This document shows positions 1 to 6,230 of a DNA stretch of 16,006 nucleotides, in pieces. Positions within the stretch are counted from its first letter, which is position 1. Every line of letters begins with the position of its first letter. Position numbers and translations under genes: made by a program. Source of the DNA: an uncultured Lysobacterales bacterium. GTDB taxonomy: Bacteria > Pseudomonadota > Gammaproteobacteria > Xanthomonadales > SZUA-36. The notes under the pieces are model-generated. The model made no database searches, had not been told where the DNA came from, and saw only the letters and a program-made list of their open reading frames with translations. The DNA is taken from positions 1-16,006 of the forward strand of contig CALKKN010000094.1 in the NCBI GenBank assembly GCA_937995275.1, read 5' to 3'.

Positions 1-314
1 CGCGCGAGCTCGGCCATGGATTCATCCATCTGCCACAGGCGCAGCTTCATGTGCGCGTTATGCAGCAGGCCGCTGGCATGCCAGGGAGTAGGCCCGGTGG
101 CGCCGAGGTGAGTGGTGTCGAAGGCGCGCGGCCTCAGGTCACCCTCGAACCGCAGCCAGCCGGTCGGCGGATGGCGATGGTACATGTGGGTAGCCGGGCC
201 GAAGAAACCCTCACGACCGAGTTCGCGTTCGTAGGTGCCGCTCGGCAGGTCGCAGTGTGCCTGCCGTGAAGCGTCGCCCTCGGTGCGGGGGAGGGAGATC
301 CATTTGCGGGACAT
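1..314 (-). CDS. hmgA: homogentisate 1,2-dioxygenase, N-terminal part (runs off the left edge)
   Basis: Reading the minus strand from ATG at 314-312 gives 104 complete codons with no stop before the window edge. The peptide starts MSRKWISLPRTEGDASRQAH and contains GREGFFGPATHMYHRHPPTGW-like sequence at about residues 34-54 and LHNAHMKLRLWQMDES at about 84-99. I recognise these as the N-terminal part of the bacterial homogentisate dioxygenase family of about 380-430 residues. The enzyme is an iron-dependent, cytoplasmic cupin that opens the homogentisate ring to maleylacetoacetate in tyrosine and phenylalanine breakdown. The iron ligands lie in the missing part, so activity cannot be judged. 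An AGGAA ribosome site (325-321) lies 6 nt before the ATG. It is divergent from a MarR-type regulator, which probably controls it. The alternative is a close cupin paralogue of unknown substrate. Confidence 0.82.
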   Translation of the reverse strand, partial: MSRKWISLPRTEGDASRQAHCDLPSGTYERELGREGFFGPATHMYHRHPPTGWLRFEGDLRPRAFDTTHLGATGPTPWHASGLLHNAHMKLRLWQMDESMAELA

Positions 315-348
315 GACAATTTCCTGGTTCGATTTGCGTTGAACTGCC

Positions 349-377
349 ATATTAGTTACATTTGCAACTAAATGCAA
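349..377 (-). promoter_or_regulatory. sigma70-type promoter of the homogentisate dioxygenase gene
   Basis: On the minus strand TTGCAT (377-372) is separated by exactly 17 bp from TAATAT (354-349). Both hexamers are close to the TTGACA and TATAAT consensus. Transcription would begin near 342, giving a leader of roughly 28 nt with AGGAA (325-321) as ribosome site. The spacer is filled by the palindrome at 352-371, so a bound regulator would block RNA polymerase. The promoter is predicted from sequence only. Confidence 0.6.
352..371. promoter_or_regulatory. probable MarR-family operator (20-bp imperfect palindrome)
   Basis: TTAGTTACATTTGCAACTAA matches its own reverse complement at 8 of 10 positions in each half (TTAGTTnCAnnTGnAACTAA). 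It lies between the -35 and -10 of the divergent dioxygenase gene. A further half-site, ATGCAAC at 372-378, repeats TTGCAAC (362-368) one helical turn (10 bp) away and covers the -35. It also overlaps a weak rightward promoter candidate (TTGCGT 334-339, 17 bp, TACATT 357-362), which would allow the regulator to control its own gene. MarR proteins are dimers that usually bind 16-20 bp palindromes, and the neighbouring gene encodes one. The assignment of this site to that protein is inference. Confidence 0.6.
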
Positions 378-391
378 CACGGCATCCCGAA

Positions 392-877
392 ATGAAACAG
401 GCCACCAGCGATAAATCCGCCGACCTGCGGCCCGCCGATTTCGATCTGGACAACTTCCTCCCCTATCGATTGTCGGTGCTGACCAACACGGTCAGCACAG
501 GCCTGGCCCACCGATACCGCGAGCACCATCCGCTGAGCGTCACCGAATGGCGTGTTATGGCGGTCCTCGGGCGCTTTCCCGGCCTGGTCGCCAGCGAGGT
601 TTGCGAGCGCACCGCGATGGATAAGGTCGCCATCAGCCGGGGCGTCAGATCGCTGATGGAAATGGGGCTGCTGGAGCGGCGCACCGACCACGGCGACCGG
701 CGTCGGCAGCGCCTGTTCGTCGCGCCGGGGGCTGGCGAGCGCGTTCTGCGGGAAGTCGTCCCCGAGGCACTTTTGTACGAACGTCGATTGCTTCAGGCGC
801 TCGACGCCAGGGAACTCGAGGCCCTCTCCACCATTCTCGAAAAACTCCAGCGCCAATCCGAAACGCTGGCTCCCTGA
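392..877 (+). CDS. MarR-family transcriptional regulator, probably of homogentisate/tyrosine breakdown
   Basis: The 161-residue protein has the MarR size and layout. An N-terminal dimerisation helix (about 20-45, with NFLPYRLSVLTNTVS) is followed by a winged helix-turn-helix (about 48-112) with SVTEWRVMAVLGR, the recognition region TAMDKVAISRGVRSLMEMGLLER and the wing DHGDRRRQRLFV (D102, R103-R105), and then a C-terminal helix pair. MarR proteins usually repress a divergent operon and release DNA on binding a small aromatic ligand. Here the divergent gene is a homogentisate dioxygenase with a palindrome in its promoter, so a tyrosine-catabolic signal such as homogentisate is a reasonable guess but is not shown. 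ATG 392 was chosen because family similarity begins just after it; the frame stays open to a TTG at 362, but that lies inside the palindrome. The ribosome site is weak. Confidence 0.85.
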   Translation: MKQATSDKSADLRPADFDLDNFLPYRLSVLTNTVSTGLAHRYREHHPLSVTEWRVMAVLGRFPGLVASEVCERTAMDKVAISRGVRSLMEMGLLERRTDHGDRRRQRLFVAPGAGERVLREVVPEALLYERRLLQALDARELEALSTILEKLQRQSETLAP

Positions 878-1172
878 CCGGGCTCGGGCGAAACAGGGGC
901 CCGCGAGTTGCCTCCGGGCGCCGCTTGTGGGACAATTCGCCGGCTGTCCCGGCCGCTTCCGGGCGGGCGGCAAACCGGCGCGTCACACAGCCAGAACGGC
1001 ACAACCCGAATGGCTTGGATCACGCGTCAAATACGCACACGCACCGCAACGGTTCAGAGGGGTGCCCTTAGTTCGCCAAGAGGGTCTCTGCAACGGGTGC
1101 GTGGAGGATTAACCCCGGAAACCCGCGGCATCCGTGCCGCAGGCGTCCGCTCGTAGACAGGACACTCGAAAA
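878..1172 (+). promoter_or_regulatory. intergenic region: presumed rpsB promoter and 5' leader
   Basis: No convincing gene lies here; the short open frames have no recognisable protein. A weak promoter candidate is TTGCCT (908-913), 17 bp, GACAAT (931-936). Inverted repeats are GGGACA (929-934) with TGTCCC (945-950), GGGT (1095-1098) with ACCC (1112-1115) around GGAGGATTA, and a perfect stem GCGGCA (1125-1130), loop TCCG, TGCCGC (1135-1140), 32 nt before the rpsB ATG. In Escherichia coli a structured rpsB leader binds S2 and shuts off rpsB-tsf translation; the position and stems here are compatible with that, but I could not align it to the known element. No U-rich terminator for the MarR gene is visible. 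Confidence 0.4.
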
Positions 1173-2420
1173 ATGGCAAACGTCACCATGCGCCAGATGC
1201 TCGAAGCCGGCGTACATTTCGGTCACCAGACCCGTTACTGGAACCCCAAGATGGCTCCTTACATTTTCGGAGCCCGTGGCAAGATTCACATCATCAACCT
1301 CGAAAGGACCATGCCGCTGCTGAACGACGCGATGAATTTCATCAGCAGGCTGGCAGCCAAGCGCGGCACGATCATGTTCGTGGGCACCAAGCGCGCCGCC
1401 AGCGCCGCCATCGAGCAAGAGGCGCAGCGCTGCGGTATGCCCTTCGTTTCCCACCGCTGGCTCGGCGGGATGCTCACCAATTACCGAACCATCCGCGATT
1501 CCGTCAAGCGCCTCAAGCAACTCGAATCCATGCAGGAAGACGGCAGCATCCAGCACCTCGTCAAGAAGGAAATCCTGCAACTGACCCGCGAACGGGACAA
1601 GCTGGAGCGCAGCCTGGGCGGTATCAAGGACATGAAGAGCCTGCCCGACGCGCTGTTCGTCGTGGACGTCAGCCACGAGGACATCGCCGTGCGGGAGGCC
1701 CGCAAGCTGGGTATCCCCGTGGTCGCCGTGGTGGATACGAACTGCTCCCCCGAGGAGATCGATTACGTGATCCCCGGCAATGATGACGCCATCCGGTCGA
1801 TCCGTCTGTACGCCCAGCTCGCTGCCGACGCCGTACTGGAAGGGCGTGCTTCGGCGCCGCAGGTGGAAGTCCAGGATGAGTTCGTCGAACTCGACGCGGA
1901 AGGCAAACCCGTGAAGCGGGCGGAGGAGAAGCCTAAGCGCGATGCGCGGAAGCCCGCTCCGAAGAAGGTTGCCAAGAAGGTCGTCGCGCGCAAGGTTGCA
2001 GCGGCCGCCCCCGTTGCCGAGGCAGCTGCTGAAAAAGCTCAAGCGCCTGCTGCCGAAGCCGAAGCGCCTGCTGCCGAAAAGGCCGAAGCGCCTGCCGAAA
2101 AGGCCGAGGCGCCCGCTGAAAAGGCCGAAGCGCCTGCCGAAAAGGCCGAAGCGCCTGCCGAAAAGGCCGCAGCGCCCGCTGAAAAGGCCGAAGCGCCTGC
2201 CGAAAAGGCCGAGGCGCCTGCCGAAAAGGCCGAGGCGCCCGCCGCCGAAGCCGAAGCGCCCGCCGAAGAGGCCAAAGTCGAAAAGGCCGCAGCGCCTGCG
2301 AAGACCACCAAGAAGAAGGCGGCCAAGAAGAAGGTGGCCAAGAAGAAGGTGGCCAAGAAGAAGGTGGCCAAGAAGAAGGCTGCCACCCGCAAGGCGTCGG
2401 CAAACGACGACGGCGAGTAG
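1173..2420 (+). CDS. rpsB: 30S ribosomal protein S2 with a long repetitive C-terminal tail
   Basis: Residues 1-228 are a complete S2: [40 protein letters not shown] at 21-40, GTKRAA at 71-76, [11 protein letters not shown] at 94-104, [20 protein letters not shown] at 165-184 and [23 protein letters not shown] at 188-210. S2 binds late to the small subunit, between head and body, near the mRNA exit side. The usual length is about 230-260 residues; this protein has 415. The extra tail has a charged linker (229-260), a short basic patch (261-274), an Ala/Glu/Pro/Lys region with eight 7-residue repeats (303-358), a lysine tract of KKKVA pentads (about 377-402) and an acidic end (DDGE). The tail is in frame with no sign of frameshift. 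ATG 1173 matches the family N-terminus exactly. The gene heads the cluster and is followed by tsf, as is usual. Confidence 0.97.
   Translation: MANVTMRQMLEAGVHFGHQTRYWNPKMAPYIFGARGKIHIINLERTMPLLNDAMNFISRLAAKRGTIMFVGTKRAASAAIEQEAQRCGMPFVSHRWLGGMLTNYRTIRDSVKRLKQLESMQEDGSIQHLVKKEILQLTRERDKLERSLGGIKDMKSLPDALFVVDVSHEDIAVREARKLGIPVVAVVDTNCSPEEIDYVIPGNDDAIRSIRLYAQLAADAVLEGRASAPQVEVQDEFVELDAEGKPVKRAEEKPKRDARKPAPKKVAKKVVARKVAAAAPVAEAAAEKAQAPAAEAEAPAAEKAEAPAEKAEAPAEKAEAPAEKAEAPAEKAAAPAEKAEAPAEKAEAPAEKAEAPAAEAEAPAEEAKVEKAAAPAKTTKKKAAKKKVAKKKVAKKKVAKKKAATRKASANDDGE
2079..2246 (+). repeat. in-frame 21-bp tandem repeat inside rpsB (8 units)
   Basis: Eight consecutive 21-bp units encode KAEAPAE or a near variant (K303 to A358 of S2). 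The unit reads AAGGCCGAAGCGCCTGCCGA plus A, with mostly silent changes (GAA/GAG, CCT/CCC, GCC/GCT) and one KAAAPAE copy. Looser versions continue on both sides (about 2030-2290). The near identity at DNA level points to recent expansion by slippage or unequal recombination. Every unit is a multiple of three, so copy-number change would keep the frame. Confidence 0.9.
2319..2378 (+). repeat. in-frame 15-bp tandem repeat inside rpsB encoding a lysine-rich tract (4 units)
   Basis: Four 15-bp units, consensus GTGGCCAAGAAGAAG, encode [20 protein letters not shown] (residues 383-402 of S2). The first unit has GCG for GTG and the last three are identical. The product resembles the Ala/Lys tails of histone-H1-like bacterial proteins such as AlgP. 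The strong positive charge suggests contact with nucleic acid; this is inference. Confidence 0.88.
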
Positions 2421-2500
2421 GAAACCGGCCGCAACAACTTCGCCGGGCCGGGCGTACCCAAGCACTGGCCCACCGGACTGAACAAAGAGAGGACAGTTTC

Positions 2501-3376
2501 ATGGCAGTAACTGCTGCAATGGTCAAGGAGCTTCGTGACCGCACCGGCGCGGGCATGATGGAATGCAAGAAGGCCCTGGTCGAAACCCAGGGCGACATGG
2601 ACGCCGCGATCGAATCGCTGCGCAAGTCGGGGCTCGCTCAGGCCGACAAGAAAGCCGGCCGTGTCGCCGCCGAGGGCCGGATCGCGCTGGCCGTCAGCGA
2701 CGACGGGCGGGAAGCCGTCATGGTCGAGGTCAATTGCGAGACGGATTTCGTGGCCAAGGACGAGAACTTCAACGCGTTTGCCGACGCAGTGGCCCGCAAT
2801 GCGCTGGCAGAAGACCCGGCCGACGTCGAAACGCTGATGGCCTCCGGACTCGATGGAGCGACGGTCGAGGAGACGCGCCAGGCCCTGGTGTCCAAGATCG
2901 GCGAGAACGTGCAGGTGCGGCGGTTCGTCCGTACCTCCACCGACGGATCGCTCGGCGCCTATGTCCACGGCGGCCGGATCGGCGTGCTGGTGGACCTGGC
3001 GGACGGCTCCGGGGCCCTGGCCCGTGACCTGGCCATGCACGTGGCGGCGATGAACCCCGGGTTCGTGTCAGCCGACGATGTTCCGGCCGACGTAGTCGCC
3101 CGCGAGAAAGACATCCTGGTGGCCCAGGCGGAGGCCACCGGCAAGCCGCCAGAAATCATCGAGAAAATGGTGGTGGGGCGCTTGCGCAAACACCTGGCAG
3201 GCATCACACTGCTGGGGCAACCGTTCGTCAAGGACAGCGACCTGACGGTCGCGCAACTTCTCGAGCAGAACGGAGCCAGCGTCCGGGGTTTCGACCGTCT
3301 TGCGGTCGGCGAGGGCATCGAGAAGAAACAGGAAAACTTTGCGGACGAAGTCATGCAACAGGTAAAGGGTGGCTGA
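2501..3376 (+). CDS. tsf: translation elongation factor Ts
   Basis: EF-Ts is the cytoplasmic nucleotide-exchange factor that releases GDP from EF-Tu. The 291-residue product is close to the usual 283 or so. The N-terminal UBA-like domain carries [16 protein letters not shown] (11-26), the EF-Tu-contacting core carries [13 protein letters not shown] (78-90; D82 and F83 correspond to the Asp-Phe pair that disturbs the Mg site of EF-Tu), and the dimerisation and C-terminal segments follow, with [13 protein letters not shown] near residue 245. ATG 2501 follows AGAGAGGA (2486-2493) at 7 nt. The 80-bp gap after rpsB suggests co-transcription with it. The last 8 nt overlap pyrH. Confidence 0.97.
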   Translation: MAVTAAMVKELRDRTGAGMMECKKALVETQGDMDAAIESLRKSGLAQADKKAGRVAAEGRIALAVSDDGREAVMVEVNCETDFVAKDENFNAFADAVARNALAEDPADVETLMASGLDGATVEETRQALVSKIGENVQVRRFVRTSTDGSLGAYVHGGRIGVLVDLADGSGALARDLAMHVAAMNPGFVSADDVPADVVAREKDILVAQAEATGKPPEIIEKMVVGRLRKHLAGITLLGQPFVKDSDLTVAQLLEQNGASVRGFDRLAVGEGIEKKQENFADEVMQQVKGG

Positions 3377-4082
3377 CGAGGCCTATCAACGCATCCTGTT
3401 AAAGCTCAGCGGCGAGGCGCTGCTGGGGCGGGAGGATTACGGCATCGATCCGCAGATGATCCAGCGGATCGCCGTTGAAATCCGCGACGTCACCCGCTTG
3501 GGAATCCAGGTCGCCGTCGTCATCGGCGGCGGCAACATATTTCGCGGCGCCGGCCTGGCCGAATCCGGTATCGACCGGGTCACCGGCGACCACATGGGCA
3601 TGCTCGCCACGGTGATGAACTCGCTGGCACTGCAGGACGCCATGGAAAGCATCGGTGTCGACGCCCGTGTCATGTCGGCCGTTTCCGTGCACGACGTTTG
3701 CGAAGACTACATCAGGCGGCGAGCGGTCCGGCACCTGGAGAAGAGCCGCGTGGTCATCTGCGCAGGCGGTACCGGAAATCCTTTTTTCACGACCGATACC
3801 GCCGCCGCACTGCGCGCGATAGAAATCGGCGCCGATCTCCTCCTCAAGGCCACCAAGGTCCCCGGAGTCTATTCCGCCGACCCGGCCGTGGACCCGCACG
3901 CCGAACGCTACGAGCGGGTCAGTTACGACCGCGTGATCGAGAGCAAGCTGGGCGTCATGGACGCCAACGCCATCGTCCTGTGCCGCGACCAGCATATGCC
4001 GATCCGCGTTTTCAACCTGTTCGAGGAGGGAGCTTTGGTCCGTATTGCCAAAGGTGAAGCGATCGGCACGCTGGTTTCCTGA
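3369..4082 (+). CDS. pyrH: uridylate (UMP) kinase
   Basis: This cytoplasmic amino-acid-kinase-fold enzyme phosphorylates UMP to UDP with ATP, is usually hexameric, and is typically stimulated by GTP and inhibited by UTP in proteobacteria. The 237 residues include the phosphate loop LKLSGEAL (11-18), [10 protein letters not shown] (53-62), [19 protein letters not shown] (73-91), [19 protein letters not shown] (132-150) and [13 protein letters not shown] (160-172), all expected. The start is GTG 3369, inside the end of tsf (8-nt overlap) and preceded by GGTAAAGG, so translation is probably coupled to EF-Ts. Homology begins within five residues of this start, which supports it. Confidence 0.96.
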   Translation: MADEAYQRILLKLSGEALLGREDYGIDPQMIQRIAVEIRDVTRLGIQVAVVIGGGNIFRGAGLAESGIDRVTGDHMGMLATVMNSLALQDAMESIGVDARVMSAVSVHDVCEDYIRRRAVRHLEKSRVVICAGGTGNPFFTTDTAAALRAIEIGADLLLKATKVPGVYSADPAVDPHAERYERVSYDRVIESKLGVMDANAIVLCRDQHMPIRVFNLFEEGALVRIAKGEAIGTLVS

Positions 4083-4114
4083 TCCCGAGGAACAGAAAGC
4101 AACAGGAGGTACTC

Positions 4115-4672
4115 ATGCTCGTCGATATAAAGAGAGATGCCCGGACCCGAATGAACAAGAGCCTGGAGTCGCTGCGCCACGAACTCGCCAAGATTCGCAC
4201 CGGTCGCGCGCATCCCAGCCTGCTGGAACACGTGCATGTCGATTTCTACGGAAGCATGGTGCCGATCGGCCAGGCCGCCAGCGTCGTCGCCGAGGACGCG
4301 CGCACGCTGAGCGTGACCCCGTGGGACAAGTCGATGGTGGGACCCATTGAAAAGGCCATCCTGACCTCCGACCTGGGGCTCAACCCCACGACTGCCGGCC
4401 AGGTCATCCGGATTCCACTGCCGCCGCTGACCGAAGAACGCCGGCGCGAACTGGGCAAGGTCGTCCACCATGAGGGCGAGAATGCCAAGATCGCCGTCCG
4501 CAACATTCGCCGTGACGCGAACGCCCATATCAAGGAATTGCTCAAGGAGAAGGACATCTCGGAGGACGAAGAGCGCAAGGCCGAGGAGTCCATCCAGGAA
4601 GTCACGGACCTGGCTGTCCAAAAGGTCGATGAAATCGTCGCCGAAAAAGAACAGGAACTCCTTGAAATCTGA
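4115..4672 (+). CDS. frr: ribosome recycling factor
   Basis: RRF splits the post-termination ribosome together with EF-G. The product is 185 residues, the same length as in Escherichia coli. It aligns end to end with the family: [34 protein letters not shown] (4-37), [57 protein letters not shown] and [32 protein letters not shown], covering the three-helix domain and the small beta domain. A strong AGGAGGT (4104-4110) precedes ATG 4115 with a short 4-nt spacer. It lies 32 bp after pyrH and its 3' end overlaps the start of uppS. Confidence 0.97.
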   Translation: MLVDIKRDARTRMNKSLESLRHELAKIRTGRAHPSLLEHVHVDFYGSMVPIGQAASVVAEDARTLSVTPWDKSMVGPIEKAILTSDLGLNPTTAGQVIRIPLPPLTEERRRELGKVVHHEGENAKIAVRNIRRDANAHIKELLKEKDISEDEERKAEESIQEVTDLAVQKVDEIVAEKEQELLEI

Positions 4673-5399
4673 GGGCGCCATTCCGGCCCACATCGCCATC
4701 GTCATGGATGGCAACGGTCGCTGGGCGGTAAAGCGCAGGCGACCGCGGACCTTCGGCCACCAGGCCGGCCTCAAGGCCCTGCGCAAAATCATCGAACATT
4801 GCGGCCGCCTGGGCGTCAGCGAACTGACTGTTTTCGCGTTTTCCAGCGAGAACTGGAATCGGCCAAAGACCGAAATCAACCGCTTGATGGACCTGTTCAT
4901 GCGCGCCCTCGACCGGGAGATCGACGAACTCCAGGCCAACGAGGTTCGCCTGCGCTTCGTCGGCGACCTGTCGGCATTCGTCCCGGAATTACAGGAAAGC
5001 GTCGAACGCGCCGAGCGGCGGACCCGCGCGAACAAGCGCATGACCCTCAATGTCGCGGCCAACTACGGCGGCCGCTGGGATATCGTCAATGCCGCGCGCC
5101 GGATTGGCGAGCGCGTCGCCGCCGGCCACCTCTCGCCGGAACAGATCGACGAAGCCCTGCTTGCCAGCCAACTGGCCCTGGCCGGCGGCCGTGATCCGGA
5201 CCTGCTGATCCGCACCGGGGGCGAAATGCGGATCAGCAATTTCCTGCTCTGGCAGTCGGCCTACAGCGAACTGTATTTCACGCCCCTGCTCTGGCCCGAC
5301 TTCGGGCCGGAGGCACTCGACGAGGCGATCGACGCCTACCGCGCGCGCGAGCGCCGGTTCGGGAGGACCAGCGAACAGGTCCGGACGAAATCTGCTTGA
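4662..5399 (+). CDS. uppS: undecaprenyl diphosphate synthase (cis-prenyltransferase)
   Basis: The enzyme adds isopentenyl units to farnesyl diphosphate to make the C55 lipid carrier for peptidoglycan and O-antigen. It is cytoplasmic or membrane-associated. With TTG 4662 as start the protein has 245 residues (family about 240-255). It contains [16 protein letters not shown] (10-25, catalytic Asp16), RTFGHQAG (29-36), [11 protein letters not shown], and the C-terminal [24 protein letters not shown], which binds the homoallylic diphosphate. TTG 4662 has AGGAA at 4653-4657 and gives an 11-nt overlap with frr. ATG 4629 is the alternative start, adding 11 residues with a weaker ribosome site and a 44-nt overlap. 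The frame stays open further upstream inside frr only because of base composition. Confidence 0.95.
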   Translation: MKSEGAIPAHIAIVMDGNGRWAVKRRRPRTFGHQAGLKALRKIIEHCGRLGVSELTVFAFSSENWNRPKTEINRLMDLFMRALDREIDELQANEVRLRFVGDLSAFVPELQESVERAERRTRANKRMTLNVAANYGGRWDIVNAARRIGERVAAGHLSPEQIDEALLASQLALAGGRDPDLLIRTGGEMRISNFLLWQSAYSELYFTPLLWPDFGPEALDEAIDAYRARERRFGRTSEQVRTKSA

Positions 5400-5411
5400 G
5401 GACTCCGGACC

Positions 5412-6230
5412 TTGCTTAAGACCCGGATCATCACGGCCCTCATTATCCTTCCGCTCACGCTGGCGGCCGTGTTTCTGGCCCCGCCATGGCTGTTCCGCAT
5501 CCTGGTCGCCGTCCTGTTACTGGCGGGTTGCTGGGAATTCCGCCGCATCGCCGATCTGGCGCCCCGCGTTGGCTGGCTGCTGCTGGTGCTGCAGGCCCTG
5601 ATATTCGCCGTGCTGTTGCTGGTCTGGCCGGTGCCGCAGCCGTTTGCGCTGGGGCTGTTGGCGGCCGCCTGCGGCGCCTGGGCGCTGATGTTTCTGCGCC
5701 TGGCCCGATTTCATCCTGACGACCAGCCGAACGAACGATTCCGGCAACTGGGTTTTCTGTCGGCCGTCAGCGCCCTCAGCTTCGGCTTCTTCGCGCTGTG
5801 CTGGCTGCGCGACCAGGCCAACGGCGCGTTCGTCGTCTTTCTGTTGTTCCTGCTGATCTGGGCGTCGGATGTCGGCGCCTACTTCAGTGGTCGCCTGCTG
5901 GGCCGGCACAAGCTGGCGCCCCGCATCAGCCCCAAAAAAACCTGGGAAGGAGTCTATGGAGGGATCGCACTGGCCGTCACCGCCGCCTTCCTGCTGACCG
6001 CCGTCGTCCCCGGCTTCTCCATCAGGGCCGCCCCGCTGGTGGTGATCGCCGTCGTGACCACGCTGGCGTCGGTGGGTGGCGACCTGTTCATCAGCATCCA
6101 CAAGCGCGCCGTTGCGCTCGATGACACGGGCACATTTTTCCCCGGCCACGGCGGCGTGCTCGACCGCTACGACAGCCTGCTTTCGGGCGCGCCCTTTTAC
6201 GCGCTGACCTACGGGTTGCTGGTTCAATGA
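5412..6230 (+). CDS. cdsA: phosphatidate cytidylyltransferase (CDP-diacylglycerol synthase)
   Basis: This integral inner-membrane enzyme makes CDP-diacylglycerol from phosphatidate and CTP, the branch point of phospholipid synthesis. The 272 residues (family about 270-285) are mostly hydrophobic, with several membrane spans. Typical motifs are WASDVGAYFSGRLLGRHKLAP (150-170), RISPKKTWEG (171-180) and FFPGHGGVLDRYDSL (242-256). The signature segment 224-254 is atypical: DLFISIHKR has Ile227 where family members I know usually have Glu and His230 where a hydrophobic residue is expected, LDDTG has Asp237 in place of the usual Lys, and Tyr253 replaces an aliphatic residue. The aspartates and the HGG box are intact. 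The start is TTG 5412 with GAGGA (5398-5402) 9 nt before it; the following MLKTRIITALIILP fits the family. It overlaps dxr by ATGA. Confidence 0.93.
   Translation: MLKTRIITALIILPLTLAAVFLAPPWLFRILVAVLLLAGCWEFRRIADLAPRVGWLLLVLQALIFAVLLLVWPVPQPFALGLLAAACGAWALMFLRLARFHPDDQPNERFRQLGFLSAVSALSFGFFALCWLRDQANGAFVVFLLFLLIWASDVGAYFSGRLLGRHKLAPRISPKKTWEGVYGGIALAVTAAFLLTAVVPGFSIRAAPLVVIAVVTTLASVGGDLFISIHKRAVALDDTGTFFPGHGGVLDRYDSLLSGAPFYALTYGLLVQ

Noticed and set aside
929..950. GGGACA...TGTCCC hairpin as terminator of the MarR gene
   Set aside because: Only a 6-bp stem with a 10-nt loop and no T-run follows.
908..1156. Short plus-strand frames between the MarR gene and rpsB
   Set aside because: No ribosome site, no family resemblance, and they cover the likely rpsB promoter and leader.
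2425..2451. CCGGCC...GGCCGG hairpin between rpsB and tsf as a terminator or attenuator
   Set aside because: The stem is 6 bp with a 15-nt loop and lacks a T-run; too weak to call in such GC-rich DNA.
1068..2465. Minus-strand frame of 465 codons and a 230-codon frame, both highly repetitive, opposite rpsB
   Set aside because: They are shadows of the 21-bp and 15-bp repeats in rpsB (Leu/Phe/Gly- and Arg/Pro-rich products). No start context or family resemblance.
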